Shown: positions 1 through 9,653, counted from the first letter of the stretch. The stretch is DNA of 64,000 nt from JAJEFO01 sp009843725 (GCA_965243215.1 CBDEUJ010000005.1:806001-870000); one strand, 5' to 3'. Numbers and translations: made by a program. Notes: a model not told the origin generated them from the letters alone.

Positions 1-2
1 CC

Positions 3-3000
3 GGATGGCGCGCGCGGGCGAAGGAGATGGGGCTGGAACGCAATCCGCCGCGTCCGGAAGCGGGGCGCAGGAGGGCGGAAGCGGAGGCGGGACGACAGCC
101 CACTATGCTGGAGATCGTCAGCTGCTCCGCGGAGCATCTCGCCGAGCGGGCGTCGGTCTTCCGCGAGGCCGACCTCTGCACGCTGGCGCTGGCCCATTCC
201 CCGGGGCTGCACACGCACGCGGACTACAGGACGGCGCTGGACGGCATGAAGCGGGACGGCCACCTCGTCGACGCCGTGCGCGGCGGCCTCGGCCCCTGCC
301 TCGTGGCGAGCCGCGCGCTCCGGGCGGAACGCGAGATCGTGGAGAGAATGCGGACGGCGCGGGAAACGGGCCGGCCGCTGGCCGACGCCGGACGCGTGGA
401 ACGGGCGATTGCAACCGGCACGCTCACCGAGGGGCAGCGGGAGGCGGTGCGCGCGATCCTGCTCGGAGAGGGCCGGATCGCGGGCGTGCAGGGCTACGCG
501 GGCACCGGCAAGACGGCGATGCTGAGCGCGGTCCGCGAGCTCGCCGATGACAGGCGGGTGATCGCGCTCGCCCCAAGCGCGGCCGCCGTCCGTTCGCTCC
601 GGCGGGAGGCCGGGCTACCCGCGCGCACGCTGCAGGGCTTCCTGTCGCGCCACAGGGACGTCGCCGACGGCACCGTCAGCGCCGAGGGGCTCGCGCGGCT
701 CCGGGCGCTGCATTCCGGCTCGGTTCTCGTGCTCGACGAGGCATCCATGGCCGGGACCGTGCAGACGCGCACGCTGATGCGGATCGCGGACGCCCTCGAC
801 GTCGGGCGGCTCGTGCTCGTCGGCGACACGCGGCAGCTCAGGGCCATCGAGGCCGGGCAGCCCTTCCGGCAGCTCCAGGAGGCGGGCATGCCGACGGCGG
901 TGATGGACGACGTGCTCCGGCAGCGCACGCCGCATCTCAGGGAGGCGGTGGCCCACGTCATCGGCGGCAGGCCGCGCGAGGCCCTGGGCCGGCTCGGCGA
1001 CGACGTCCACGAAGTCGGGGCGGGAGAGCTCGGCCGGACGGCGGCGCGGCTGTGGCTGGACCTGGACCCGTCCGCCCGTGCCTCGACGGCGATCCTCGCG
1101 CCGACGCACGAGATCCGGGCCGAGGTCGCCGCGACCGTCCGCGAGGGGCTTGCCTCCGAGGGCGTCCTCCGGGGGAAGGAGATCGAGATCCGGCGGCTGG
1201 TGTCCAGGGGCCTGACGCGGCCGCAGACCGGCGACATCCGCAACTGGGACGAGGGCGACGCGGCGGTGTTCCACCACGACCTCTGGGGCGGCAAGGCGAA
1301 GGCGGGCGATGTCTTCACCGTGAACGCGGTCGACGAGGAGCGCGCGGAGCTCGTCCACGACGACGGCCGCGTCCTGAAGGTGAAGCCCGGCGGAAAGCGT
1401 CTCCGCTACCAGCTGGAGCTGCACGAGACCGCGACGATCCGCCTCCGGGCGGGGGACGAGATCCGCTGGACGCGCAACGACGGTCGCAGGGACCTGGTGA
1501 ACGGCGGGCGGGCCCGGGTCCTCTCCGTGGGTCCGAAGGCCGTGCGGTTCCGGACCTCGGACGGACGCGGCCTGAGGCTCTCGCGGAGCGACCCGCAGCT
1601 CCGGCATCTCGACCACGCGTACAGCTCGACCGTGCACGGGGCGCAGGGCACGACCGCCGACCGGGTGATCGCGGTGCTGGATTCGGGACACGGCGCGCTC
1701 GCCGACCAGGCGACCTTCTACGTGGAGGTCACGCGGGCCCGTGACGAGGCGGTGATCCTGACCGACAGCAGGGAGCAGCTGGCCGAGACGCTGGAAGAGC
1801 GCACGGGTCTCCGCATGACGGCGCTGGAGGCCGTCGGCGAGCGGGTCGCGGAGCGGGAGCGCGAGATCGTGCCCGATGCGACGCCGGAGGTTGTACCGGA
1901 GGCCGTGCCGGAGACCGCGATTCCCGACAAGGCGCCAGTCCTGAGTGCCGTTCGCGCCCTTGACAATCTCCGTGCGGAGGCGCGGGCAACCGGCGGCAGC
2001 ATCCTCGACGCGCCAGGGTTCGGGGACATGGCCGAGAGGCTGGAGCGGGAACAGAAGCGGCCGGGGCTTCCGGAGACCGAACGGACGGCGCTTGACGAAT
2101 GGAAAGAGGAGATCGGCCGCGAGACCGCCCTGCGGGGCGCGGCAACGCGCTGGCCCGAGCGGGCCCTTGCGGCGGCGAAGGCCGTCGAGACGGCGGAATC
2201 GCCGCCCGGTCCGGAGGACGCCGTCACGATGGCGGCGGGCGCCCTGGTCGCCGAGGGGCGGTCCATGCTGGCATCGCCGGAGCACGCGCCGCATCTTGAC
2301 CACCAGGAGGGGTTGCGGAAGCGCGCCGAGTCTGGACTCGACTCTCTCGAAGCGGCCCTGGCCGACAGCGACGCGGAACGGACCCTTGCCGAGTGGCAGG
2401 CGCTCGAGGCGCAGGCCATCGCGGAGGGCGCGAATCCGTTCCAAGCGGCAGAAAGCGAGGAACTGCTCGCCCGCATCGAGACGCTCGCCGGCGACGGCCG
2501 CGTGCCCGCGTCCCGCAGGGAAGGGCTCGACCGAATCCTGGCGGACCACGCGGGCCATGTCCGCGACCGGGAACTCGGCGCGATCGAGGGCGCATGGCGG
2601 GACCTGCGCTCGCGGGCGGCGGAAGAGGGCCGCAGCGTCGCCGTCCGGCCGGGAGCCGGCGCGCTCCTGAAGCGGATCGGCGACTTCGCCGAAAGGCATC
2701 CCGGGCCGCTTCCGGAACCGCTTGCCGGTTTCGCAAGCGAATGCGCCGCCCGGATGCGCGAACTGGGCGAACGGCTCGACACCGCCGGCGTCGGAATCGC
2801 GCAGGCGGTCCAGGAGCGGGACGGCGCCCTTGCAGGGATCGAGAGGGACTGGCGGAGCCGCCACGCGAAGGCGGCGACGCAGCATCGCGAAATTGCCTTC
2901 CTGCCGGGAACGGAGGCGCTGCTCTGGCGGACCCGCGAGTTCGAGGAGAGGCATCCCGGCGTTCTGCCGAAGGCGACGGCCGATCTCGCGAGGGACTGCG

Positions 3001-4250
3001 AAAGCGTGCAGCACAGATGGAAGCGGTTCGGGCATGCCGTCAAGGAGCTTGCGGACTGCGCGGAGACTTCGGAGCCTCCCGGCGAGGCCACGTGCAAGGC
3101 CATGGCCGAAGCGGAGGAGATCCTGGCCGACGACCGCCTGTCCAGGAGGGTCCTGAACACGGGGCATCTCCTGACGGTGAAGGACCTCCTCGCCGACCTG
3201 AACGAGAGGCGCGCGGCGGAGGACCGGATCCAGGACCTGCGCAAGGACCTCGGCAAGATCGAGGCGGAGGCGGATCGGCAGGGCTGCCATCCGTTCCACG
3301 TGGCCGGGCACCGCCGCCTCATGGAGCGGCTCGCGGGCCTCGGACGCGACCTGCCCCCGGACCTCGCGTCCATGGTCGAGGAACTGCCCGGGCTGGAGGC
3401 GAGGGACCGGGGAATCCGGCATCGCGTCAGGGAGGTGACGGGTTTCGAGGCCAGGCGAAGGCGGATCATCGAGCGGGCCGCGCGGTGGCGGCCGGAGAGT
3501 GCGCTGAGCAAGAGTCTGGCCGGCAGCTACGGGCGCTGGACGCGGTCCGCCCCGAAGGTGATCGAGCGGGGAGAAACGCTGGCCAGGGACCCGCTGGTCT
3601 CCCCGGACGACCGGAAGGCGCTGGAGAAGGCGCTGGCGCGCATGAAGGCGGCGCCTGACGCCGACGGCCTGGACGCACTGCGTCTCTGGAGGTGGGAGCG
3701 GATCCTCGACGCGGCGGAGAGGGAGGGATGCCACCGCTACTTCGTCAAGGGCTACGGCGACTGGGTCCGCGGCCTGGGTCGGCGCGCGATCGTGGCTCCG
3801 GGAGGCAACGCTTTCGCGATCCGCGAGCGGGCGGTGCGCGACGAAATGAGGGGCCGGGAGGCGTGGGTGAAGGGCATCGACGAGGATCTTGCCAAGGCCG
3901 TCGCCGAGCGCGAGGAGGGCGGCGAAAGGTTCGTGTCGGAGATGCACCCCTACGCCCGGTGGCAGGACGACGCGACGCAGCATGTCGGGAGGCTCAATCG
4001 CGTCATCGACGACAGGGAACGCTACGGCCCTCATCTTGACAGGGTTCCGGGAATGGAGAGGCGGATGCGCGAGACGGCGGCCAGGATCACGGAAACGGTC
4101 AGGCGCGACGCGCCCGTCCGGAAGGAGGTCGAGGCGGCGTACACGGTGCAGATGGAGCGAGAGCGGGAGATCCTGCAGCGCGAGCAGGAGCTGGAGAGGA
4201 GCCAGAGTCCGTCGCGCTACATGGGCGCCGAGATAGACATCGGGCCGTAG
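3..4250 (+). CDS. MobF/TraA-type conjugative relaxase-helicase, C-terminal part (5' end outside window)
   Basis: The frame is open to the left window edge, so the N-terminal relaxase domain that nicks oriT probably lies upstream; the first ATG here is at 27. About 1,410 residues are visible. A superfamily I helicase comes first: Walker A GYAGTGKT near 492-515, Walker B DEAS near 735, and a late motif HGAQG near 1636, as in TraI, TrwC and TraA. The last ~750 residues are charged, predicted helical, and contain about five degenerate repeats of 65-85 residues between 2380 and 3880. Family knowledge: such proteins cut and unwind plasmid or ICE DNA for conjugation. The helicase assignment is firm. 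Relaxase membership is inferred because the catalytic Tyr and His motifs are not in the window. The adjacent IS and leftward accessory genes fit a mobile element. Confidence 0.85.
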   Translation, partial: GWRARAKEMGLERNPPRPEAGRRRAEAEAGRQPTMLEIVSCSAEHLAERASVFREADLCTLALAHSPGLHTHADYRTALDGMKRDGHLVDAVRGGLGPCLVASRALRAEREIVERMRTARETGRPLADAGRVERAIATGTLTEGQREAVRAILLGEGRIAGVQGYAGTGKTAMLSAVRELADDRRVIALAPSAAAVRSLRREAGLPARTLQGFLSRHRDVADGTVSAEGLARLRALHSGSVLVLDEASMAGTVQTRTLMRIADALDVGRLVLVGDTRQLRAIEAGQPFRQLQEAGMPTAVMDDVLRQRTPHLREAVAHVIGGRPREALGRLGDDVHEVGAGELGRTAARLWLDLDPSARASTAILAPTHEIRAEVAATVREGLASEGVLRGKEIEIRRLVSRGLTRPQTGDIRNWDEGDAAVFHHDLWGGKAKAGDVFTVNAVDEERAELVHDDGRVLKVKPGGKRLRYQLELHETATIRLRAGDEIRWTRNDGRRDLVNGGRARVLSVGPKAVRFRTSDGRGLRLSRSDPQLRHLDHAYSSTVHGAQGTTADRVIAVLDSGHGALADQATFYVEVTRARDEAVILTDSREQLAETLEERTGLRMTALEAVGERVAEREREIVPDATPEVVPEAVPETAIPDKAPVLSAVRALDNLRAEARATGGSILDAPGFGDMAERLEREQKRPGLPETERTALDEWKEEIGRETALRGAATRWPERALAAAKAVETAESPPGPEDAVTMAAGALVAEGRSMLASPEHAPHLDHQEGLRKRAESGLDSLEAALADSDAERTLAEWQALEAQAIAEGANPFQAAESEELLARIETLAGDGRVPASRREGLDRILADHAGHVRDRELGAIEGAWRDLRSRAAEEGRSVAVRPGAGALLKRIGDFAERHPGPLPEPLAGFASECAARMRELGERLDTAGVGIAQAVQERDGALAGIERDWRSRHAKAATQHREIAFLPGTEALLWRTREFEERHPGVLPKATADLARDCESVQHRWKRFGHAVKELADCAETSEPPGEATCKAMAEAEEILADDRLSRRVLNTGHLLTVKDLLADLNERRAAEDRIQDLRKDLGKIEAEADRQGCHPFHVAGHRRLMERLAGLGRDLPPDLASMVEELPGLEARDRGIRHRVREVTGFEARRRRIIERAARWRPESALSKSLAGSYGRWTRSAPKVIERGETLARDPLVSPDDRKALEKALARMKAAPDADGLDALRLWRWERILDAAEREGCHRYFVKGYGDWVRGLGRRAIVAPGGNAFAIRERAVRDEMRGREAWVKGIDEDLAKAVAEREEGGERFVSEMHPYARWQDDATQHVGRLNRVIDDRERYGPHLDRVPGMERRMRETAARITETVRRDAPVRKEVEAAYTVQMEREREILQREQELERSQSPSRYMGAEIDIGP

Positions 4251-4325
4251 GCGACGGCGCCCCGCGATTCGCGCGCGGCGTCCGGAACGTCCGCGTCACC
4301 AGGCGCCCGGCGCCGCCGGCCGCCA

Positions 4326-4348
4326 CGCCCCGGACCGGGACCGGGGCG
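4326..4348. terminator. Hairpin between convergent genes
   Basis: A perfect 8-bp GC stem (4326-4333 with 4341-4348) and a 7-nt loop lie between the stop of the relaxase gene at 4250 and the stop of the leftward gene at 4358. No T-tract follows on either side, so it may be a weak bidirectional terminator. Confidence 0.4.
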
Positions 4349-4357
4349 ACGGGACGA

Positions 4358-4804
4358 TCAGCCCTGTTCGCCGTCGCTCTCCAGGCTGAGGCGGATCGAA
4401 CGCGCGACGGCGGGGCCGTCGTCCTCGCCGAACGCCAGCCGCAGCATGGCGTGAAGCTCCTCCGTCCGTCCCTCGCGCTCCATGGCGGCGAATCGCTTCC
4501 TGCACAGGGACTGTACGCTGATCCGGAGAATCCACAGCTCGGGATGCTCCGGCAGCGCCGGATCCGGCTTCACCCGCGTCCAGCCGAGGATCCCGTCGTA
4601 CATCCTGCGCTGCTCCTCGGGGGTGAGCGCCTGCGACGCCCGCGGCCGCGCGTTCGGCGACGGATCGACGGTCAGGCACCGCCGGACGACGTGGCGGCCG
4701 ATCCCCTCGCCGGCGGCCTGGGCCGCGGCCCTGATCCGCGCCCACTCCCCGTCGGTGCAGGACATGGAGTTGCTGACCGCCCGTTCCTTCCGTCGCTGCG
4801 TCAC
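4358..4804 (-). CDS. Small accessory protein with ribbon-helix-helix-like N-terminus
   Basis: Predicted 148 aa from a GTG at 4804 that overlaps the stop of the upstream gene (GTGA). An ATG lies 13 codons further in. The start region (SCTDGEWARIRAAAQAAGEG) resembles the segment after the basic tract in the two genes upstream: a Cys/Thr turn, (S/G)EW, then an amphipathic helix, a pattern like MobC or CopG-type ribbon-helix-helix proteins. Third gene of a translationally coupled trio facing a relaxase gene, so a role in relaxosome assembly or transfer regulation is plausible. No firm family could be assigned. Confidence 0.6.
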   Translation of the reverse strand: MTQRRKERAVSNSMSCTDGEWARIRAAAQAAGEGIGRHVVRRCLTVDPSPNARPRASQALTPEEQRRMYDGILGWTRVKPDPALPEHPELWILRISVQSLCRKRFAAMEREGRTEELHAMLRLAFGEDDGPAVARSIRLSLESDGEQG

Positions 4805-5346
4805 GGATCGCCGCTCCGTTCCGGACCGGTAGCCGTGGCCGGGCCCGTGCCGGGCCGGTCGAACAGGTCCGGCTGCCGGGGACTGACAGCCGCCGCCTTC
4901 GCGTCGTCGGGAACGACAGCCGCGCGGCTCGCGGGTTCGGGCTCCTGCCCGGATCCCGCCTTCCGGAGGGCGTGCCGTCCGCCGAGCGGCAAGTCCTCGG
5001 ACCTGCGCCAGTCCGGATCCAGCGAGAGGCCCAGGAAGTTCATGGCCCGGCCGATCGTCGCGCCGGTGCCCATGACGAACGGCGCCTGCGTCAAGGGGCC
5101 GCAGGCCGCGACGGAACGGTCCAGGATCTCGAGCTGGCGGCGCTGCTCGGCACCGGTGAGCGCCATCGGGTATCCGGCCTCCGGATGCGCCGGGCCGTCC
5201 GGCGCCTCGCCGTCCAGGACCCTGGCCAGGATGTACGCCGAGACGTCCACGCCCTCGGCCCGGGCCTTCGCCTTGATCGCCCGCCACTCGGACGGCGTGC
5301 AGGTCACGCAGCGCTGCCGCCGGCTCCGGCCCGCTTTCGCGGTCAT
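4801..5346 (-). CDS. Small accessory protein with ribbon-helix-helix-like N-terminus
   Basis: Predicted 181 aa. The ATG at 5346 overlaps the upstream TGA (ATGA), so translation is probably coupled. It begins with a basic stretch, then RQRCVTCTPSEWRAIKAKA, closely matching the gene upstream (RQRCVMTTDSEW) and recalling the DNA-binding N-terminus of MobC-like mobilisation proteins. The C-terminal ~90 residues are Pro/Ala-rich and low-complexity. Position next to a relaxase gene supports an accessory role in DNA transfer; this is inference. Confidence 0.65.
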   Translation of the reverse strand: MTAKAGRSRRQRCVTCTPSEWRAIKAKARAEGVDVSAYILARVLDGEAPDGPAHPEAGYPMALTGAEQRRQLEILDRSVAACGPLTQAPFVMGTGATIGRAMNFLGLSLDPDWRRSEDLPLGGRHALRKAGSGQEPEPASRAAVVPDDAKAAAVSPRQPDLFDRPGTGPATATGPERSGDP

Positions 5347-5678
5347 GCCCCCTCCAGCGCGAGTTCCGCGTCGAGCCATGCGCTCTCCTCGGCGACGATC
5401 CGGTCCCAGACGTCCGTCGCGCCCGCGTCGGCGATCCGCCGCTTCTCGACCCGGGCGAGGACCAGCATCGCCAGCGCCATGCGCCGCCGGACCTCCGGCG
5501 GGAGCCCGGAAGGCGCAACGGCCTCCGGCGCGGGATCCCGGGAATCGAGCGCACGCTCGACGAGGAAGCGGGAGTTCGACAGTCCGGCGCGACGCGCCAG
5601 GGCGCCGATCATCTCCCATTCGCTGTCGGTCGTCATGACGCAGCGCTGTCGCGTTTTCTCGCGGGGCGTTCGGGCCAT
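5343..5678 (-). CDS. Small accessory protein with ribbon-helix-helix-like N-terminus
   Basis: Predicted 111 aa. The chosen ATG at 5678 has an AGGGA site 8 nt upstream; a longer reading from further upstream adds an atypical leader. The N-terminus (TRQRCVMTTDSEWEMIGALA) shares its pattern with the next two genes, suggesting tandem duplication of a DNA-binding accessory protein followed by divergence. The C-terminal half is helical and acidic. First gene of a three-gene unit with overlapping starts and stops. The IS-bearing region lies directly upstream, so the insertion may have separated the unit from its promoter. Confidence 0.65.
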   Translation of the reverse strand: MARTPREKTRQRCVMTTDSEWEMIGALARRAGLSNSRFLVERALDSRDPAPEAVAPSGLPPEVRRRMALAMLVLARVEKRRIADAGATDVWDRIVAEESAWLDAELALEGA

Positions 5679-5926
5679 TGCGGGGTTCCCTGATTCGCGG
5701 ACCGGCAGGTCGGCATGGATCATACACGCCCGCGATGCGACCTCAACGGCGTCGACACCGCCCTGCGAGGCGCCACGCTCCCATATGACATCCATATGCC
5801 TGCCGCACGCATAACCCGCTCCTGAAGGCGCTCATCCGACGCACCGGGCTGTTACCGGACGCGACTCGACCGGCCGTACAGGTCCGCACCAGAATCACTG
5901 ACGCTCTTGCTACATACTCTAACATG

Positions 5927-7766
5927 CTGTAAAGGCGTGACTAAGCGAGAGCGAGAATCCTGTGTGTAGGGTATCTATAGGCCACCTTCTGTGACCCTAA
6001 TCTCTACACCGGAAAGGCCGTGGTCGGGTCCGGCCGGAACCGTCGCCTCGTTCAGCGTCAGCGTGGCCAGGTCGGCGAGAAGCGTCGTGAGGCTGTGGAC
6101 CGGCAGCCCGTCCGGGGTCCTCTTGTCCGCCGCCTTGGCCTTCGCGCGTTCCGAGACCCTGGCCGGCTCAACAGGCGAGCTGCGCTGCGCCCGGGCGCCC
6201 TCGCGGTCGTCGTCCTCGAACAGGATCGGCGCCAGGCGCCGGCGCATGTGCCACTCCACGTGACACGCAAGCATGCACAGGAACACGTGGGCGCGGACGT
6301 GATCCTCCGAGTACACGTGCACCGGACGGATCCGCAGCCGCGAGGCCTTCATCGTCAGGAACGCGCGCTCCACCCGCGCGAGACCCTTGCAATCCTCCAC
6401 CGCCGCCGCCGGCCCGAGCGACGCGGAATCCAGGCTGGTGCGGATCACGTAGACGCCGTCGAGCCGCGCCTCCGCCTCGATCCGGTCCCGGTTGCGCGCC
6501 CAGTCCATCCCCGCGTCGTGCACGGCGATGTCGAAGTGCTTCTCCACCTTGCGCCGGTTGGCCTCCCGCCCCAGGGCCTTGATCGTCCGGTCGCGGTTCG
6601 CCGGCCCCGGCTTCCGGCGCGCGGCCGCGGCCGCGATCGCCTCCAGCGCCTCCTCGGTGGCCTTCAGCAGCTCCTCCCGCTTGCGGGCCCGCTCCTGCCG
6701 CAGCCTCGGGTTCAGGCAGACCATCAGCCGCTCGCCGGGGAAGTCCGGGCCCGTGACCTCCGCCACCGCGTCGGGAACCAGCGCCTCGGGCGCCAGCGGG
6801 GCCGGGGCGCCCGGGCCGGAAGAACGCAGCAGCTTGCGGATGTCGCCCGTCTTCAGGGCCGAGATCCAGTCGAGCCCCGCGGGCTCCAGGTCCTCGCGGA
6901 TCCGCGCCGTGGTGAGCATGCCCCTGTCGCCAACCAGCGCCACGCGGCCGATGCCGAAGCGTGAGCGGACCTTGTCCACCTGGCTTGCCACCGTGGACGG
7001 GTCCCCGGCGTTGCCGGCGAACACCTCCACCGCCACCGGGCAGCCGTCCGCGGCGCAGAGCAGGCCGCAGGTGACCTGCATCTTGCCCCTCTTGCCGTCG
7101 CGGTTGTGGCCGAAGGCCGCGAGCGGGCAGCACCGTCCCTCCAGGTAGCTGGAAGAGACGTCGTAAAGAATCAGCGTGTTCTCTCCTTCGAGGTGCCGGT
7201 TCGCGAGGCTCCGCTCGATCCAGGGCTGGCGCTCCAGCAGCCAGTCGAGCATGTCCAGCATCTCGTTGCCGGTGACGGGCCCGAGCCCGAGCACGGCCCC
7301 CAGGCTCGTCGACGCGGTCTCCGGATCGAGCGCCCTGGCGGTGGCCAGCTTGGAGGCGGGGTCGACGACGCGCGCGACGACCGCGGCCACGGCGAGATCC
7401 CGCATGCGGCCCGGAACCCGGTGCAGGATGCGCACCATGCCGAGCGAGCGGAGCGTTCCCAGCACCGCCGCCACATGTCCGTGAGGGAGGGAGCGGCGGA
7501 TCGTGAAGACGTCCTCGGGGCGGGCGATGGCGACGCCGCCCTCGAACAGGCCCCTGATGCCGTCGACGATGTGGGGCGGCAGCTGGGTGAGGTTGGCGAG
7601 GGTCTTCTTCCTGAGGCGTCCGTCCTCGCGCCATGCCTTGCGGATGAGGACCGTGGGCCGGCTCTTGCGGTTCGGGATGGTCTCGAGATGGAACGACATG
7701 GAACGTCCACATGTTGTGTTGCGAGCCAATATTGGCACAACTGGGCACGTCCTGTCAACTTACATG
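5927..7766. mobile_element. IS1634-family insertion sequence (ends tentative)
   Basis: The heptamer TAACATG occurs at 5920-5926 and again at 7767-7773, directly flanking the transposase unit, and is the best candidate for a target-site duplication. The implied ends are CTGTAAAGGCG on the left and, read inward from the right, CATGTAAGTTG. They share only a C, then TGTAA after a 1-nt offset, so the inverted repeat is weak and the boundaries are provisional. The transposase fills nearly the whole element. Confidence 0.5.
5975..7699 (-). CDS. IS1634-family transposase (DDE, IS4 superfamily)
   Basis: Predicted 574 aa from the ATG at 7699, or 587 aa from an in-frame ATG at 7738. The RNase H-like core is recognisable: first acidic residue in ILYDVSSSYLEG, second in VALVGDRGML, and the terminal Glu in the GLARVERAFLTMK stretch, the Y-R-E-K-like signature. 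The N-terminal SFHLETIPNRKSRPTVLIRK is typical of this family. The frame is uninterrupted and the catalytic residues are present, so the element may be active. The C-terminal ~60 residues are Ala/Lys-rich. Confidence 0.9.
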   Translation of the reverse strand: MSFHLETIPNRKSRPTVLIRKAWREDGRLRKKTLANLTQLPPHIVDGIRGLFEGGVAIARPEDVFTIRRSLPHGHVAAVLGTLRSLGMVRILHRVPGRMRDLAVAAVVARVVDPASKLATARALDPETASTSLGAVLGLGPVTGNEMLDMLDWLLERQPWIERSLANRHLEGENTLILYDVSSSYLEGRCCPLAAFGHNRDGKRGKMQVTCGLLCAADGCPVAVEVFAGNAGDPSTVASQVDKVRSRFGIGRVALVGDRGMLTTARIREDLEPAGLDWISALKTGDIRKLLRSSGPGAPAPLAPEALVPDAVAEVTGPDFPGERLMVCLNPRLRQERARKREELLKATEEALEAIAAAAARRKPGPANRDRTIKALGREANRRKVEKHFDIAVHDAGMDWARNRDRIEAEARLDGVYVIRTSLDSASLGPAAAVEDCKGLARVERAFLTMKASRLRIRPVHVYSEDHVRAHVFLCMLACHVEWHMRRRLAPILFEDDDREGARAQRSSPVEPARVSERAKAKAADKRTPDGLPVHSLTTLLADLATLTLNEATVPAGPDHGLSGVEIRVTEGGL

Positions 7767-7966
7767 TAACATGAATCCCGTATCATCCTTCACATGGCTC
7801 CGGAAAGCCGGCGCAGGAGCAAGGGCTTGCGCACGTTCGATCCCGTTTTGTTCTCCCTGAAGGTCCGGCTAATGGGCATTGTGTCCATCTATATTGCCAT
7901 TCCGACCAAGGACAGCATCCAGGACCATGTTCGGACTGTTGCCTTTGCAGCGGTGGCGCCGTTGCC

Positions 7967-8770
7967 ATGATTGGATTGCGGAATGCATTGAGGGTGAAAA
8001 GGAACAGCAGGAACGTCCATCGGTGGCTTTCGCGCGCTCCGCAAATCACGCCTGAAGGATTCCTGCTCTCCGGTCATAAGGCGTATTTCTGCGCCGGGTG
8101 GGAGGCGCAGGAGCGGCGGTTCCTGAAACGGATCTTTCCCAACACCGACCTTTTCATCAACTTTGGCGCGAACCACGGATTTTATTGCTGTCTGGCGCTG
8201 GCGTGTGGAGTTCAAACGGTCGCGTTCGAGCCGATCCCCGAGAACTGCGCTGTGATGATGAAGAACGTTCTGGCGAACGGTTGGGCCGACAGGTTCTCTC
8301 TTTTTCCGGTTGCGGTCTCGAACAAGACGGGCCTAGCGGAGATGCACGGGCTGAACCGTTCTGACGAGTCCTTGATTCCGGGCTTCTCCAGGCACGGACA
8401 TCTTCGCTCGTGGACCGTGCCTGTTCATCGGGTAGACGACGTCATCCGCGCGGCCGAAGTCCAAGGCAGGAATTCAGTTATTCTGATGGATATAGAAGGC
8501 GCGGAAGTGCCAGCGTTGGAGAGTGCGGCTTCACTACTTCGCGTCCAGCCGAAGCCGATATGGCTGATCGAGGTTCTCGACCGGCCGCCGACCGGCCGCA
8601 GCGGAGCCACGGTCTTCGAGATCATGCAGTCTTTCGGCTACAGCGCTTGGGCATTTGACGGAGCGTCGGGCCTGGAACGAGTGGCGCCTGATGCAGACAA
8701 GACATATTCGAGCAGGAATTTCGTGTTCTGCCAGAACGATGAAGGAGTCTTGAACACGCTCTTCAGGTGA
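7967..8770 (+). CDS. FkbM-family SAM-dependent methyltransferase
   Basis: Predicted 267 aa, close to the usual FkbM domain length. Residues ~52-70 carry the SAM-binding strand and loop (DLFINFGANHGFYCC), followed by the acidic strand end FEPIPENC and the later ILMDIEGAE motif, all characteristic of FkbM (Methyltransf_21). Family members methylate sugar or lipid-linked hydroxyl groups in exopolysaccharide, lipopolysaccharide or natural-product pathways. No ribosome-binding site is obvious before the ATG, and there is no glycosyltransferase cluster around it. It stands alone between the IS and a non-coding stretch, so the substrate cannot be inferred. Confidence 0.85.
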   Translation: MIGLRNALRVKRNSRNVHRWLSRAPQITPEGFLLSGHKAYFCAGWEAQERRFLKRIFPNTDLFINFGANHGFYCCLALACGVQTVAFEPIPENCAVMMKNVLANGWADRFSLFPVAVSNKTGLAEMHGLNRSDESLIPGFSRHGHLRSWTVPVHRVDDVIRAAEVQGRNSVILMDIEGAEVPALESAASLLRVQPKPIWLIEVLDRPPTGRSGATVFEIMQSFGYSAWAFDGASGLERVAPDADKTYSSRNFVFCQNDEGVLNTLFR

Positions 8771-9653
8771 GTCCAACGATTCGACCCCGAGCCCGAATGT
8801 TTCGACTCGCTGCGCACGGATCCGGTCACCTCGGCGGTACGCAGCCGGCCGGCACAAATGGCGAGAACGCGGTCGCGCTTGGCAGCGACATTCCCGATGT
8901 TTCTGCAATAGGCGCCATTGTCGGCACCGTCCCCACTGCCGCACAAGTGCCCGCAGTGACGGCAGGCCGCCCTAAATTCGCCTGATTTCATTCTGCTCCA
9001 GACCCCTCCGGCCCGATATCGCGCCCAAAGCCGACGGCAGTCGATGCATGCCGACCAGCTTCCCCTTGTGGCGGCCTGTCATCATTGAGTCGGCAACGAA
9101 TCGGCGCCGCAGACTGGCCTGCGAAACAGCCTCATCAGCAGTGTCGGCACGGTCTTCTCGCAGGCCCCCATCAACACAACCGCGCCCATTGGCTGAACGC
9201 GGACCATCATTTCAACCCAATGGCCACGAAATTGCTGCAAGCCATCGAGGTCGGAATTGGCACAGCTTCGTCCAACGAGAGCGCAACAAACGACACCGAC
9301 GGCGCGCCTGCAACGAAAGCCCCGCATTCGCGTCGATCATTTCGGAGACATGCCGGTGGCAGTTCCTGAAGTCGCCTTCCGCAGTGCAAAAGTCCATGAT
9401 CGACTTCTCAAGAGACGCATCGGAATGCCCCCACGGCCGTCGCAAACTACGGCCGCGGGTATCTGATAAAGTCCATGTTGTCGCAATGGGTCAACCCGCG
9501 CAGCAGGCCGATGCGTGGGCCATGCGTGTGACACTTCGTTCAAGGTTGTCCATGATCAGGATCCTCATTGTGACGCATGACTTGGAATGCCGATGGCAGG
9601 TTGCGGTCCACCACGAGAACTGAAGCTTCTCTCGCGGGTGGCCTCGATGGGAG
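8771..9653. other. Gene-free stretch, probably decayed
   Basis: About 880 bp with only short, mutually overlapping open frames on both strands. None carries a recognisable domain or a good start. The Cys/His-rich leftward frame near 8900-8990 (CRHCGHLCGSG) has a zinc-ribbon look and could be a transposon relic, but this is weak. Confidence 0.5.

Noticed and set aside
615..4034. Very long leftward frame opposite the relaxase gene
   Set aside because: It is a mirror frame created by GC-rich third positions. The protein is Arg/Pro/Leu-rich without any domain, while the rightward frame has clear helicase motifs.
6168..7748. Second long leftward frame over the transposase
   Set aside because: Low-complexity Gly/Arg/Pro translation in another frame; the DDE motifs are all in the chosen frame.
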